64,000 nt of DNA from UBA1479 sp048263775 (lineage in GTDB: Bacteria; Pseudomonadota; Alphaproteobacteria; Rhodospirillales; Casp-alpha2). How positions within the stretch are numbered: position 1 is the first letter of the stretch; every line of letters begins with the position of its first letter. The notes under the pieces are model-generated. The model searched no databases. It worked only from the letters and a program-made list of their open reading frames with translations, and was not told the origin of the DNA. The stretch is taken from positions 186,001 through 250,000 of the forward strand of contig JBLXDU010000004.1 in the NCBI GenBank assembly GCA_048263775.1. The letters run 5' to 3'. Positions 1-8,430 of the stretch are shown here, one piece after another. The position numbers and the translations under genes are program-made.

Positions 1-110
1 GCCTTATGGGTCAGCAACAGCGTCGCGGCCCCCTGGCGCGCCGCCGCCGCGGCCGCCTCGGTTCCGGCGTGCCCACCGCCCACCACAATGACGTCGAAAG
101 TCCGGTCCAT
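1..110 (-). CDS. mnmG: tRNA uridine-5-carboxymethylaminomethyl modification enzyme MnmG, N-terminal fragment
   Basis: Only the first 36 codons are inside the window; the gene continues beyond position 1. The visible N-terminus starts MDRTFDVIVVGGGHAGTEAA and contains the FAD dinucleotide-binding glycine motif GGGHAG at residues 11-16, which is characteristic of MnmG/GidA. MnmG works with MnmE to modify the wobble uridine of some tRNAs, and mnmE lies just upstream on the same strand, as is usual in proteobacteria. An ATG at 108-110 is the natural start. A sigma-70-like promoter is visible upstream at 181-209, so mnmG may have its own promoter. The identification is firm despite the truncation. 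Confidence 0.93.
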   Translation of the reverse strand, partial: MDRTFDVIVVGGGHAGTEAAAAAARQGAATLLLTHK

Positions 111-180
111 GGACCGCCTGCCTGACCTGTTCCGGGAAATCCCACTTCCGCCCCGCCGATGGCGCGGAAACACAGGCCGG

Positions 181-209
181 AATGTAGGAACCCCGCTGAT
201 CCAAGTCAA
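181..209 (-). promoter_or_regulatory. Putative sigma-70 promoter of mnmG
   Basis: Reading the minus strand, a -35 hexamer TTGACT (204-209) is separated by 17 nt from a -10 TACATT (181-186). These match the consensus at 5 of 6 and 4 of 6 positions. The promoter would give a leader of about 65 nt before the mnmG ATG. Confidence 0.45.
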
Positions 210-323
210 ATACCTTCGCGGGGCGCCTGAACGGGGCGCAGCGATGCCTTAACACCCAACCCAAGTACAATTTCATCAGGCGAAGGTCGACTTACAGGCA
301 CTCAAACAAACCCTCGGAGAGCG

Positions 324-345
324 GAATGTTTCACGTGAAACATTC
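324..345. promoter_or_regulatory. parS: parS centromere site (ParB binding site)
   Basis: A perfect 22-bp palindrome whose 16-bp core TGTTTCACGTGAAACA (327-342) is identical to the canonical chromosomal parS recognised by ParB in Bacillus and Caulobacter. It lies between mnmE and mnmG. In alphaproteobacteria parA and parB commonly sit just past mnmG-rsmG, so the site is where a chromosomal centromere is expected. It is about 10 kb from the oriC candidate. ParB would nucleate here and spread on flanking DNA to allow ParA-driven origin segregation. parA and parB themselves are outside the window. Confidence 0.94.
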
Positions 346-438
346 TGTCGGAGTTGGGGCCTCAGGTGGGTAAAGGAGATGCCTAACACGGGAGTCCGGC
401 AAAATAGGAAATTCAATTAATGCATTCTGAAAACATTA

Positions 439-463
439 AGTCAGCTTCGTGGTATAGCTGACT
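439..463 (-). terminator. Hairpin downstream of mnmE, possible terminator
   Basis: Perfect 8-bp inverted repeat AGTCAGCT (439-446) and AGCTGACT (456-463) with a 9-nt loop, about 50 nt beyond the mnmE stop codon. On the minus strand it is followed by TTAATGTTTTC, an interrupted T-rich run, so termination is plausible but not strong. The rest of 111-514 holds the parS site and the mnmG promoter; I see no gene in it. Confidence 0.4.
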
Positions 464-514
464 GATCAATTCACACCATATATAGTGGGTAATAAGTTAG
501 ATATCTTAAGTTGA

Positions 515-1870
515 TCATTTGCCGATACAGAAGTCAGCGAAGATCACATCGAGCAAATCCTCCACATCAACCCGCCCTGTGATCCGGCCGATCGCCCGCG
601 CGGCGAGGCGCAGGTCCTCGGCCACCAGCTCCGGCCCCCGGGCCGACCAACCGTCCAGGGCTTGAGCCAGGGCAGCCCCCGCTTCTTCCAAGGCGTGGCG
701 GTGACGCGCCCGCGTCGGGCCCGGCGCAGACCCCGCTCCGGCCACGGCGAGGCGCCGCACCGCCTCCGTTAAAAGGGTGATGAAGTCATCCACCCCCGCC
801 CCGGTGCGGGCCGAGAGGACGACCACGGGCGCCCCATCCAGATCCCCCGCATCACCGACCGGCGCCAGGTCCGCCTTGTTGACCAGGACCAGGGCCCGGC
901 CGTCCGCCGCCAGGGCACGCAGATCGTCCGGTACCTTCGGCCAGTCGGCGCGGTCGAGAACGATCAGTTTAAGGTCCGCCCAATCGGCCCGCGCCGTCGC
1001 CCGGCGCACGCCCTCGCGCTCAACCGCGTCCGTACTGTCGCGCAGGCCCGCCGTATCGGCAACGATGACCGGCACGCCGCCGAGGTCGAGATGCACCTCG
1101 ATCACGTCCCGGGTCGTACCCGCGGTTTCCGACACGATGGCCGCATCCCGCCCGGCCAGCAGGTTCAGCAAGGTCGATTTGCCCGCGTTGGGCCGGCCGA
1201 GCAGGGCCAGATGCACCCCGGAACGGAGCCGCTCCCCCCGCCGTCCGTCGTCCAGATGGGCCGCAATCTCGCCCGCCAGCACCGCCAAAGCATCCCGGGC
1301 GGCGCTGTCGATGTCTTCCGGCAGGTCCTCGTCGGCGAAATCGATCCCGGCCTCGACATGAGCAATGGCGGCGATCAGCCGCGTCCGCCAGCCTTCGTAG
1401 ATCTGTCCAAGCGCCCCTGCCGCCTGATCCAGGGCCTGGCGCCGCTGTTCCGAGGTTTCCGCCGCGACCAGGTCGGCGATGGCTTCCGCCTGGGTCAGGT
1501 CCAGCCTGCCGTTGAGGAAGGCGCGGCGTGTGAACTCCCCGGCCTCCGCCGGGCGGAGGCCCGGTATGCGGCCAAGCGCCGACAACACCCCCTCAACCAC
1601 CGCCGGCCCTCCATGCAGGTGGAACTCCACCACATCTTCACCGGTAAAGCTCCCGGGGCCGGGAAAGCGAAGCGCCAGGGCCTGGTCGAGGGTTTCACCG
1701 CTTGCCGGATCGTGAAGATCGCGCAGGGATGCCTTGCGGGGCGCCGGCATATTCCTGCCCGGCGTCAGCGCCGCCAGGGCATCCTCCGCTCCGGGACCGG
1801 ACAGACGGACGACAGCGACGCCCGCCCGGGCGCCGCCGCTTGCCAATGCGAAAATGGTATGGTCGCTCAC
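515..1870 (-). CDS. mnmE: tRNA modification GTPase MnmE
   Basis: A 451-residue protein, the usual MnmE length. It has an N-terminal tetrahydrofolate-binding domain (about 1-115), a helical domain, and an inserted GTPase domain around residues 215-375 with the P-loop GRPNAGKST, switch residues ETAGTTRD, the DTAGLR motif and NKAD specificity motif. The chain ends in CIGK, the conserved C-terminal motif whose cysteine is essential in the family. MnmE and MnmG form the complex that installs the carboxymethylaminomethyl group at wobble uridines. The start is GTG. It follows the ferredoxin gene by about 30 nt, so it may be the last gene of a three-gene transcript. Confidence 0.97.
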   Translation of the reverse strand: MSDHTIFALASGGARAGVAVVRLSGPGAEDALAALTPGRNMPAPRKASLRDLHDPASGETLDQALALRFPGPGSFTGEDVVEFHLHGGPAVVEGVLSALGRIPGLRPAEAGEFTRRAFLNGRLDLTQAEAIADLVAAETSEQRRQALDQAAGALGQIYEGWRTRLIAAIAHVEAGIDFADEDLPEDIDSAARDALAVLAGEIAAHLDDGRRGERLRSGVHLALLGRPNAGKSTLLNLLAGRDAAIVSETAGTTRDVIEVHLDLGGVPVIVADTAGLRDSTDAVEREGVRRATARADWADLKLIVLDRADWPKVPDDLRALAADGRALVLVNKADLAPVGDAGDLDGAPVVVLSARTGAGVDDFITLLTEAVRRLAVAGAGSAPGPTRARHRHALEEAGAALAQALDGWSARGPELVAEDLRLAARAIGRITGRVDVEDLLDVIFADFCIGK

Positions 1871-1901
1871 CGGCCCCCCTCGGCTGCTCGGCCGGGGTCC
1901 C

Positions 1902-2273
1902 CTACTTGGCTTTTTCCGGATCGTCCCCGGGGCGCAGCATCAAATCCGGCACCCGGCCGCCGTCCCGCACATGGGCCTCCAAAACCCGATCCACGTCTTC
2001 CCGCGTGGCGCATCGGTACCACACGCCCTCGGGATAAATGACCAGGGTCGGGCCCAACTCGCAGCGGTCGAGGCAGCCCGCCGAATTTACACGCACCCCC
2101 TTGATGCCCAGCTCCTTGGCGCGCGCCTTCATGTAGTCGCGCAGTTTCACCGATCCCTTGGCGGCGCAGCTTCCCCGGGGATGGCCTTCCGGGCGTTCGT
2201 TGGTGCAGAAGAAAACATGGCGGTCGTAGAACAGAGGCGGATCCCCTGCCTCATCGTGTTGGGCGTCGCTCAC
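1902..2273 (-). CDS. (2Fe-2S) ferredoxin domain-containing protein, thioredoxin-like fold
   Basis: A 123-residue protein resembling the thioredoxin-like [2Fe-2S] ferredoxin family. Four cysteines are placed as cluster ligands: C23 (FFCTNERPEG), C36 (RGSC), C67 and C71 (AGCLDRC). The family fold carries a cluster at one end of a thioredoxin-like domain; partner proteins in this organism are unknown. The GTG start overlaps the stop codon of the upstream small gene by 4 nt (GTGA), so the two are translationally coupled. mnmE follows on the same strand. A role as electron donor is inferred from the family; no specific pathway can be assigned from sequence. Confidence 0.85.
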   Translation of the reverse strand: MSDAQHDEAGDPPLFYDRHVFFCTNERPEGHPRGSCAAKGSVKLRDYMKARAKELGIKGVRVNSAGCLDRCELGPTLVIYPEGVWYRCATREDVDRVLEAHVRDGGRVPDLMLRPGDDPEKAK

Positions 2274-2548
2274 TTGGTATCGTCCTTCTTGGTGCTCTTG
2301 GCCTGGCCCTCATCCCCGGACATGGCCGACATCTGATTCCAGAACATCTTCTGAAGCTGTTCGAACCCCTGGACCCCGGCGGGGAACCAAGTGTTGAACA
2401 TGGTTTCCGGATCAAGCGCGGACAGGTTCGCCTTCATCCGCTCCTCCAGGTCCTTCATCAGGGCATCCTGCATGGGCTTCACGTCGGGCAGGCCGAGGAA
2501 CTTGCGGGCCTCTTCCGGGGTGCAGTCGATGTTCACGGTAATCTTCAT
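2270..2548 (-). CDS. Small conserved protein of unknown function (DUF6489-like)
   Basis: A 92-residue acidic protein beginning MKITVNIDCTPEEARKFLG, with a predicted helical middle (QDALMKDLEERMKANL) and a hydrophilic lysine/aspartate tail. A longer frame exists upstream, but the ATG at 2546-2548 follows a purine-rich segment (GAGAGAGGGGCGAGA) and begins the conserved part, so I chose it. The sequence resembles a small family seen in alphaproteobacteria and annotated DUF6489. It has no signal peptide, membrane segment or catalytic motif. It overlaps the ferredoxin gene by 4 nt and probably shares its transcript. Confidence 0.75.
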   Translation of the reverse strand: MKITVNIDCTPEEARKFLGLPDVKPMQDALMKDLEERMKANLSALDPETMFNTWFPAGVQGFEQLQKMFWNQMSAMSGDEGQAKSTKKDDTK

Positions 2549-2700
2549 GGGTCTCGCCCCTCTCTCGCCCGGGGGCCGCCCGGGGGCGATCCTTTGCAAT
2601 GGCGAATAACAGCTTGTATGCAGGACACGGCACCCCAACCTAGCCAGGAGACGCGCCCGTGGCAATCGGCCATCAAGCGCGCGGCCAAAGCGGAGCATTC

Positions 2701-4743
2701 ATGAGCAACAATCTACTCGGCAAAGAGACCAGCCCCTACCTCCTGCAGCACAAGGACAACCCGGTGCATTGGCGGCCCTGGGGTCCGGAAGCCCTGGCCG
2801 AAGCCCGCGAGGGCAACAAGCCGATCCTGTTGTCGGTGGGTTACGCCGCCTGTCATTGGTGCCATGTCATGGCCCATGAAAGCTTCGAGAACCCGGCCAT
2901 CGCCGAGGCCATGAATCGCCATTACGTCAACATCAAGGTCGACCGCGAGGAGCGCCCCGACCTGGACAATATCTACCAAAGCGCGCTTGCCATGATGGGC
3001 GAGCACGGCGGCTGGCCGCTGACCATGTTCCTGACCCCGGATCTGGAGCCGTTCTGGGGCGGCACCTATTTCCCGCCGGAACCACGGTATGGCCGCCCCG
3101 GGTTCCCCCAGGTTCTGGAAAGCCTGGCCGCGACCTACCGGGACGAGCCCGCCAAGATCGCCGACAACGCCAAGCGCATGCGCGACGCCCTGTCATCCCT
3201 CGCCACGCCAAAGGGCGGCGGGACAATGACCTTGGCCGCGCTTGACGAAGTCGCCCTGCAAATGCTGCGATTCGTCGATCCCGTCAACGGCGGCACCCAT
3301 GGCGCGCCCAAGTTTCCTCAGCCCAATTTCTTCCAGGCCCTGTGGCGGGCCTTTATCCGCACCCGCGGCCCGATGTACCGCGAGGCCGTGACCGCGACCC
3401 TGGCCAACATCTGTCAGGGCGGCATCTACGATCACCTGGGCGGCGGCTTCGCCCGCTATTCCGTGGATGCGGAATGGCTGGTCCCGCATTTCGAGAAGAT
3501 GCTCTACGATAATGCCCTTTTGGTCGAGCTGATGACAGAGGTCTGGCCCCTACTCGACCCTGGCCCCAAGGCCGATCTGTTCCGCCTGCGCACGGCGGAA
3601 ACCATCGACTGGATGCTGGCCGACATGCGCTCCGTCGATGATCCCGCCGCCCCCTTCGCCTTTGTTTCCGCCTACGACGCGGATTCGGAAGGGGTCGAAG
3701 GCAAATACTACGTCTGGGCCGAGGCCGAGATCGACGCCCTACTGGGTCACGACGCGGCGACCTTCAAACAAGCCTATGACGTTACGCCCGGAGGGAACTG
3801 GGAAGGCAACACCATCCTCAACCGTTCCGCCGATGCTGAATTCGGAAACCCGGAACGGGAAGCCGTGCTGGAAAGATGCCGCACGATCCTGCTGCCCGAG
3901 CGGTCAAAGCGCGTGCCGCCCATGCGTGACGACAAGGTATTAATTGATTGGAACGGCCTGGCCGTCGCCTCCTTGACCAAGGCCGCCGCCGTGTTCGGCA
4001 GGCCCGATTGGCTTGCCACGGCCGCAGGGGTCTTCGCCTTCATCCGGGAAAACCTCACGGACGGCGACCGCCTGTTCCATACCTGGTGCGCCGGCAAGGC
4101 TGCCCATCCGGGCGTACTGGAAGATTACGCCAACCTGGCCCGCGCCGCCTTGGCCCTGCATCAAGCCACCGGCGACACAACCTACCTTGCCAATGCGCAA
4201 TCCCTGACCGCCGTGCTCGACCGGCATTTCTGGGATGCGGACAACGGCGGCTACTTCATGGCGGCCGACGATACGGCGGACCTCCTGACCCGATCCAAGC
4301 CCGTCCACGACAACGCCGTGCCCTGCGGCAACGGCACCATGGTCGAGGTCCTGGCCCGCCTCTATCACCTGACGGGCGACGCCCACTATCGTGACCGCGC
4401 CGACGCCCTGATCACCGCCCTGGCCCCGGAGGAGGTCAACAACCTCGCCCATCAAACCACCTTCCAGACCGGGTTCGAGATTCTGGAAAACGCCGTGCAG
4501 GTCACCGTCGCCGGATCGGGGAGTACCGCTACCGCCCTCACCGCCGCCGCCCTGGCTTCGGGCCACCCCCGCCTGGTGCTGCTGCGCACGGTTGACGGTA
4601 CTGACCTGCCGGCCGGCCATCCCGCCACCGACAAAGGGCCTGTCGACGGCACCGCCGCCGCCTATCTTTGCACGGGTGCTACCTGCTCCCTACCGATGAC
4701 GGAGCCTGCCGCCTTGTCGCAAGCTCTCGCCGCCCAGACATGA
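2701..4743 (+). CDS. DUF255 thioredoxin-domain protein, YyaL family
   Basis: A 680-residue protein of the YyaL/spermatogenesis-associated protein 20 family. The N-terminus SPYLLQHKDNPVHW and the CHWCHVMAHESF segment (cysteines 51 and 54) form the DUF255 thioredoxin-like domain. The remainder is an alpha/alpha-barrel region like those of glucosamine epimerase folds. The in-frame ATG at 2701 matches where the family starts; an upstream ATG at 2659 would add 14 unrelated residues. Function is uncertain in the family; a redox role is inferred from the CxxC. The stop overlaps the next gene (ATGA), indicating coupling with ogt. Confidence 0.9.
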   Translation: MSNNLLGKETSPYLLQHKDNPVHWRPWGPEALAEAREGNKPILLSVGYAACHWCHVMAHESFENPAIAEAMNRHYVNIKVDREERPDLDNIYQSALAMMGEHGGWPLTMFLTPDLEPFWGGTYFPPEPRYGRPGFPQVLESLAATYRDEPAKIADNAKRMRDALSSLATPKGGGTMTLAALDEVALQMLRFVDPVNGGTHGAPKFPQPNFFQALWRAFIRTRGPMYREAVTATLANICQGGIYDHLGGGFARYSVDAEWLVPHFEKMLYDNALLVELMTEVWPLLDPGPKADLFRLRTAETIDWMLADMRSVDDPAAPFAFVSAYDADSEGVEGKYYVWAEAEIDALLGHDAATFKQAYDVTPGGNWEGNTILNRSADAEFGNPEREAVLERCRTILLPERSKRVPPMRDDKVLIDWNGLAVASLTKAAAVFGRPDWLATAAGVFAFIRENLTDGDRLFHTWCAGKAAHPGVLEDYANLARAALALHQATGDTTYLANAQSLTAVLDRHFWDADNGGYFMAADDTADLLTRSKPVHDNAVPCGNGTMVEVLARLYHLTGDAHYRDRADALITALAPEEVNNLAHQTTFQTGFEILENAVQVTVAGSGSTATALTAAALASGHPRLVLLRTVDGTDLPAGHPATDKGPVDGTAAAYLCTGATCSLPMTEPAALSQALAAQT

Positions 4744-5201
4744 GCGATTTCTACACCTCCATGAACTCCCCCGTCGGGCCCTTGACCCTGTTCGAGGACC
4801 AGGGCGCGCTCACGGCTCTTGAGTGGGGCCGCGCCCCTGTATCCCGCTCGACCCCGCTGCTGAACGAGGCGACGCGCCAGCTGACGGCCTATTTCGATGG
4901 CGGCCTCAAGGATTTCGACCTGCCCCTCACCCCCGTCGGCGGGACGGCGTTTCAACACCGCGTATGGCAGGCCATGCGGGACATCCCCTATGGCCTGACC
5001 GAAACCTACGGCGAACTGGCCGACCGCATCGGCGGCGTGGCCCGGGCGGTCGGCGGCGCCTGCGGCGCCAATCCCCTGCCCATCCTGATTCCCTGCCACC
5101 GCGTTACCGGGGCCGGCGGGCGCATGACCGGCTATTCCGCCGGCGAGGGCATCGAGACCAAGCGCGCGTTGCTACGGCTTGAAGGCGCCACCCTGATTTA
5201 G
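4740..5201 (+). CDS. ogt: Methylated-DNA--protein-cysteine methyltransferase
   Basis: A 153-residue single-domain O6-alkylguanine-DNA alkyltransferase. The acceptor motif PCHRV is present with Cys119, the one-use methyl acceptor, and the preceding TAFQHRVWQAMRDIPYG and GELA segments are the DNA-binding helix-turn-helix region. It repairs O6-methylguanine by moving the alkyl group onto its own cysteine. The ATG overlaps the upstream stop codon (ATGA). Size and lack of an AraC-like domain fit Ogt rather than Ada. Confidence 0.95.
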   Translation: MSDFYTSMNSPVGPLTLFEDQGALTALEWGRAPVSRSTPLLNEATRQLTAYFDGGLKDFDLPLTPVGGTAFQHRVWQAMRDIPYGLTETYGELADRIGGVARAVGGACGANPLPILIPCHRVTGAGGRMTGYSAGEGIETKRALLRLEGATLI

Positions 5202-5324
5202 CGCCCCCAAATCCCGTCATCGGGCTTGCACCAGACCCCGCCCGTAACCAAGATACCGCCACATACTGAAAAAGCACCCAGGGCGACCAACCGCCCGGGA
5301 CCACCATCAAGGAGGAGTTTTCCC

Positions 5325-6299
5325 ATGACCAAGGCCATCCGCATTCATGAAACCGGCGGCCCCGAAGTCCTCAAATACGAGGACGTGGACGTCGGCGATC
5401 CCGGCAAGGGCGAGATCCGCATCCGCCAGACCGCCTGCGGCCTCAACTTCATCGACATCTACCTGCGCACGGGCCTGTACCCGCTCGACAACTTCCCGGA
5501 AATCATCGGGATGGAAGCCGCCGGCGTGGTCGAATCCGTGGGCGAGGGCGTCACCGACAAGAAGGTCGGCGACCGCGTCGCCTATCCGATGCTGAAGGGC
5601 GGCTATACCCAGGCGCGCAACATTCCGTCCTGGAAGGCCGTGCACCTGCCCGACGCGATCGACGACCAGACCGCCGCCGCCATGATGCTCAAGGGCATGA
5701 CCGCCCATTACCTGCTGCATCGCACCTATCCGGTCAAACCGGGTGACGCCGTCCTGGTTTATGCCGCCGCCGGCGGGGTCGGCCAGATCCTCTGCCAATG
5801 GGGCAAGGCGCTCGGCGCCACGGTGATCGGCTGCGTCGGCTCCGAGGAAAAGGCCGAGATCGCCAAGGCCGCGGGCGCTGCCCATACCATCAACTATTCG
5901 ACCGAGAACATCGCCGAGAAGGCCAAGGAATACACCGGCGGCGAAGGCGTCGCCGCGGCCTATGACAGCATCGGCAAGGCGACCTTCATGGCCTCGCTCG
6001 ATTCCCTGCGCCCGTTCGGTGTGCTGGCGACCTACGGCAATGCGTCCGGTCCCGTCGATCCGATCAGCCCGGCCATCCTGGGGCCCAAGGGATCGCTCTA
6101 CCTGACCCGCCCGACCCTCGCGACCCATACCCGCAACCCGGAAATCCTAGCCGAAGGGGCCAATGCCCTGTTCGACGCCGTGACCTCCGGCAAGGTCAAG
6201 ATCAACATCAACCAGACCTATCCGCTGGCCGACGTGGCCAAGGCGCATACGGACCTGGAAGCCCGTAAGACCACGGGCTCCAGCGTGCTGATCCCCTGA
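5325..6299 (+). CDS. NADPH:quinone oxidoreductase, zinc-independent MDR family
   Basis: A 324-residue medium-chain dehydrogenase/reductase of the Qor/zeta-crystallin type. It has a GroES-like N-terminal domain (CGLNFIDIYLRTGLYP) and a Rossmann domain with the NADPH-binding segment YAAAGGVGQI followed by KALGATVIGCVGSEEK. No zinc-ligand cysteines are present. It reduces quinones with NADPH in one-electron or two-electron fashion. The ATG at 5325 has an excellent ribosome binding site AAGGAGGAG (5309-5317), which decides the start over an upstream frame extension. A strong terminator follows, so the gene is likely monocistronic. Confidence 0.92.
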   Translation: MTKAIRIHETGGPEVLKYEDVDVGDPGKGEIRIRQTACGLNFIDIYLRTGLYPLDNFPEIIGMEAAGVVESVGEGVTDKKVGDRVAYPMLKGGYTQARNIPSWKAVHLPDAIDDQTAAAMMLKGMTAHYLLHRTYPVKPGDAVLVYAAAGGVGQILCQWGKALGATVIGCVGSEEKAEIAKAAGAAHTINYSTENIAEKAKEYTGGEGVAAAYDSIGKATFMASLDSLRPFGVLATYGNASGPVDPISPAILGPKGSLYLTRPTLATHTRNPEILAEGANALFDAVTSGKVKININQTYPLADVAKAHTDLEARKTTGSSVLIP

Positions 6300-6322
6300 T
6301 CGGGGTCACCGCCTGAAAACAG

Positions 6323-6356
6323 AAACGCCGGCAGGGGAAACCCCGCCGGCGTTTTT
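6323..6356 (+). terminator. Rho-independent terminator after the quinone reductase gene
   Basis: Stem ACGCCGGC (6325-6332) plus GGGG, with an AAA loop, pairing CCCC and GCCGGCGT (6345-6352), followed directly by a run of five T. The stem is GC-rich and nearly perfect with a single bulged A. On the minus strand the tail is only three T, so it is less convincing as a terminator for rho, which converges on it. Confidence 0.88.
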
Positions 6357-6377
6357 GATTCGATCTGTTGGCCTGGA

Positions 6378-7634
6378 TCAGCTGTTCATGGAATCGAAGA
6401 AGTCGCTGTTGACCTTGGATTCCTTCAACTTGCCCAGCAGGAACTCCATGGCGTCCGTGACGCCCATGGGCATGAGGATCCGGCGCAGCACCCACATCTT
6501 GGCCAGGGTGCCCTTTTCGACCAGCAGTTCTTCCTTTCGCGTGCCCGACTTGGTGATGTCGATGGTCGGCCACACGCGCTTGTCGGACAGCTTGCGGTCA
6601 AGGATGATTTCCGAGTTACCGGTGCCCTTGAATTCTTCGAAGATGACTTCGTCCATGCGCGAGCCGGTGTCGATCAGCGCCGTCGAGATGATGGTCAACG
6701 ACCCGCCTTCCTCGATATTCCGCGCGGCGCCGAAGAAGCGCTTGGGCCGCTGCAGGGCGTTGGCGTCAACACCGCCGGTCAAAACCTTGCCCGAAGACGG
6801 CACCACGGTGTTGTAGGCACGGGCCAGGCGGGTGATGGAATCCAGCAGGATGACCACGTCCTTCTTGTGCTCGACCAGGCGCTTGGCCTTTTCCAGCACC
6901 ATTTCCGTGACCTGGACGTGGCGGGTCGCCGGCTCGTCGAAGGTCGACGAAATCACCTCGCCCTTCACCGAACGGTCCATGTCCGTGACTTCCTCCGGCC
7001 GCTCGTCGATCAGCAGCACGATCAGGTAGCACTCGGGATGATTCTCGGCGATGGAATGGGCGATGTTCTGCAGCATCACCGTCTTACCGGTACGCGGCGG
7101 CGCCACGATCAGGGCGCGCTGGCCCTTACCGATCGGGCAGATCAGGTCGAGAACGCGGGACGTCGGGTCCTTGTGCTCGGGATTTTCGATTTCCATGATC
7201 AGCCGCTCATCCGGATACAGCGGCGTCAGGTTGTCGAAGTTGATGCGATGGCGCACCGCCTGCGGGTCGGTAAAGTTGATCTGATTGACCTTCAGCAGGG
7301 CGAAATAACGCTCGCCGTCCTTGGGCGCTCTGATCTCACCTTCCACCGTGTCACCCGTGCGCAGGCCGAAGCGGCGCACCTGGCTCGGCGATACGTAGAT
7401 ATCGTCCGGGCCCGGAAGATAGTTCGCTTCCGGAGAGCGCAGAAAGCCGAAGCCGTCCTGCAGCACCTCAAGGACCCCGTCCCCGTAAATCGCGACATCG
7501 TTGTCCGCAAGCTGCTTCAGGATGGCGAACATCATGTCCTGTTTGCGCAGCGAGCTGGCGTTTTCGATCTCCAACTCTTCGGCATAGGCCAGAAGGTCGG
7601 CGGGCGATTTCTGCTTCAGTTCCTTGAGATTCAT
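6378..7634 (-). CDS. rho: Transcription termination factor Rho
   Basis: A 418-residue protein, typical Rho length. It begins MNLKELKQKSPADLLAYAEE (Rho N-terminal helical domain), then the cold-shock RNA-binding domain with GFGFLRSPEANYLPGPDDIYVS, then the RecA-like motor with Walker A APPRTGKT, Walker B VVILLDSITRLARAYN and the Q/R-loop segment LTGGVDANALQRPKRFFGAARN. Rho is a hexameric RNA translocase that terminates transcription. It sits upstream of mnmE and downstream of hemJ, as in many alphaproteobacteria. The long 5' region is described separately. Confidence 0.98.
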   Translation of the reverse strand: MNLKELKQKSPADLLAYAEELEIENASSLRKQDMMFAILKQLADNDVAIYGDGVLEVLQDGFGFLRSPEANYLPGPDDIYVSPSQVRRFGLRTGDTVEGEIRAPKDGERYFALLKVNQINFTDPQAVRHRINFDNLTPLYPDERLIMEIENPEHKDPTSRVLDLICPIGKGQRALIVAPPRTGKTVMLQNIAHSIAENHPECYLIVLLIDERPEEVTDMDRSVKGEVISSTFDEPATRHVQVTEMVLEKAKRLVEHKKDVVILLDSITRLARAYNTVVPSSGKVLTGGVDANALQRPKRFFGAARNIEEGGSLTIISTALIDTGSRMDEVIFEEFKGTGNSEIILDRKLSDKRVWPTIDITKSGTRKEELLVEKGTLAKMWVLRRILMPMGVTDAMEFLLGKLKESKVNSDFFDSMNS

Positions 7635-7971
7635 GTGAGGCCTGATTGATGTGTGGGGGAAAACCGGAAGGAATTAAGGGCCGGAAAAGGCGTCGGTCGG
7701 ACGACCCGTCTTGGTCGCGGCGATGCGCGGGTCTGCTGGACGGCCTCTCCGCCCCCTGTTGGGGCGGTTGAAACCGTTGCGAGACATCGGACGCGCCCGG
7801 GCTGGGTTGGTCGATGGAAAAAGGATTGGGCGGGACCTTTGGTAGACCAGGCCCGAAAGAGGCGGGATGCCGTCCGCGTCGGCACATGGGATGATTAACG
7901 AATGCGGAAAATCAAGTCAATTGAACTTTTTGTTCCAAAGCCTTCACATCTGCTCCCAACGCAGCAACAAC
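7635..7971 (-). other. Intergenic region and long leader upstream of rho
   Basis: 337 nt without a convincing gene. A possible minus-strand promoter has -35 TTGACT (7915-7920) and a weak -10 TAATCA (7892-7897), spaced 17 nt. It would give rho an untranslated leader of roughly 250 nt. The leader region 7640-7890 is GC-rich and contains no clear open frame with a ribosome binding site. Rho leaders in other bacteria are often autoregulated, but nothing here proves that. Confidence 0.4.
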
Positions 7972-8418
7972 CTAACCCGGCTGCACGATCACCATGATGA
8001 CGATGATGACCATCAGCACCGCCGGCACCTCGTTCATGAAGCGGTAGAACCGACCTGAATGCTGGTTCCTGTCCTCGGCGAAAGCGCGCCGCCATTTGCC
8101 GCAGTACACATGCATCACCATCATCACCAGAATGCATCCGGCCTTTACGGGAAACCAGACCGTCTGCCAGATCGCCACCCCCGACGCCGCCATCAGGATC
8201 AGGCCGAACACCACGGACGCCATCATTGCCGGGTTCATGATCCCTCGCATCAGGCGGCGTTCCATGATCTTAAAGGTTTCCGACTTGTCGGACCCGACTT
8301 CGGCATCGACGTGATAGACGTATAGCCGCGGCAGGTACAGCAATCCGGCCATCCACGCGATCACGCTCATCACATGCAGGGCCTTGATCCAGGCATAGGC
8401 GGTGGCGCTCAGCTCCAT
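7972..8418 (-). CDS. hemJ: Protoporphyrinogen IX oxidase HemJ (CopD-like membrane protein)
   Basis: A 148-residue integral membrane protein with four predicted helices. The N-terminal stretch AYAWIKALHVMSVIAWMAG carries the conserved histidine of the HemJ family, and MVMHVYCGKWRRAF follows the third helix. HemJ converts protoporphyrinogen IX to protoporphyrin IX, the penultimate haem step, in bacteria lacking HemG or HemY. It lies next to hemH and hemE on the same strand, which strongly supports HemJ over other members of the CopD-like fold. Confidence 0.92.
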   Translation of the reverse strand: MELSATAYAWIKALHVMSVIAWMAGLLYLPRLYVYHVDAEVGSDKSETFKIMERRLMRGIMNPAMMASVVFGLILMAASGVAIWQTVWFPVKAGCILVMMVMHVYCGKWRRAFAEDRNQHSGRFYRFMNEVPAVLMVIIVIMVIVQPG

Positions 8419-8430
8419 GATCCGTCCTCG

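Noticed and set aside
2659..2700. N-terminal extension of the DUF255 protein
   Set aside because: The extra residues are not conserved, and the start at 2701 matches the family.
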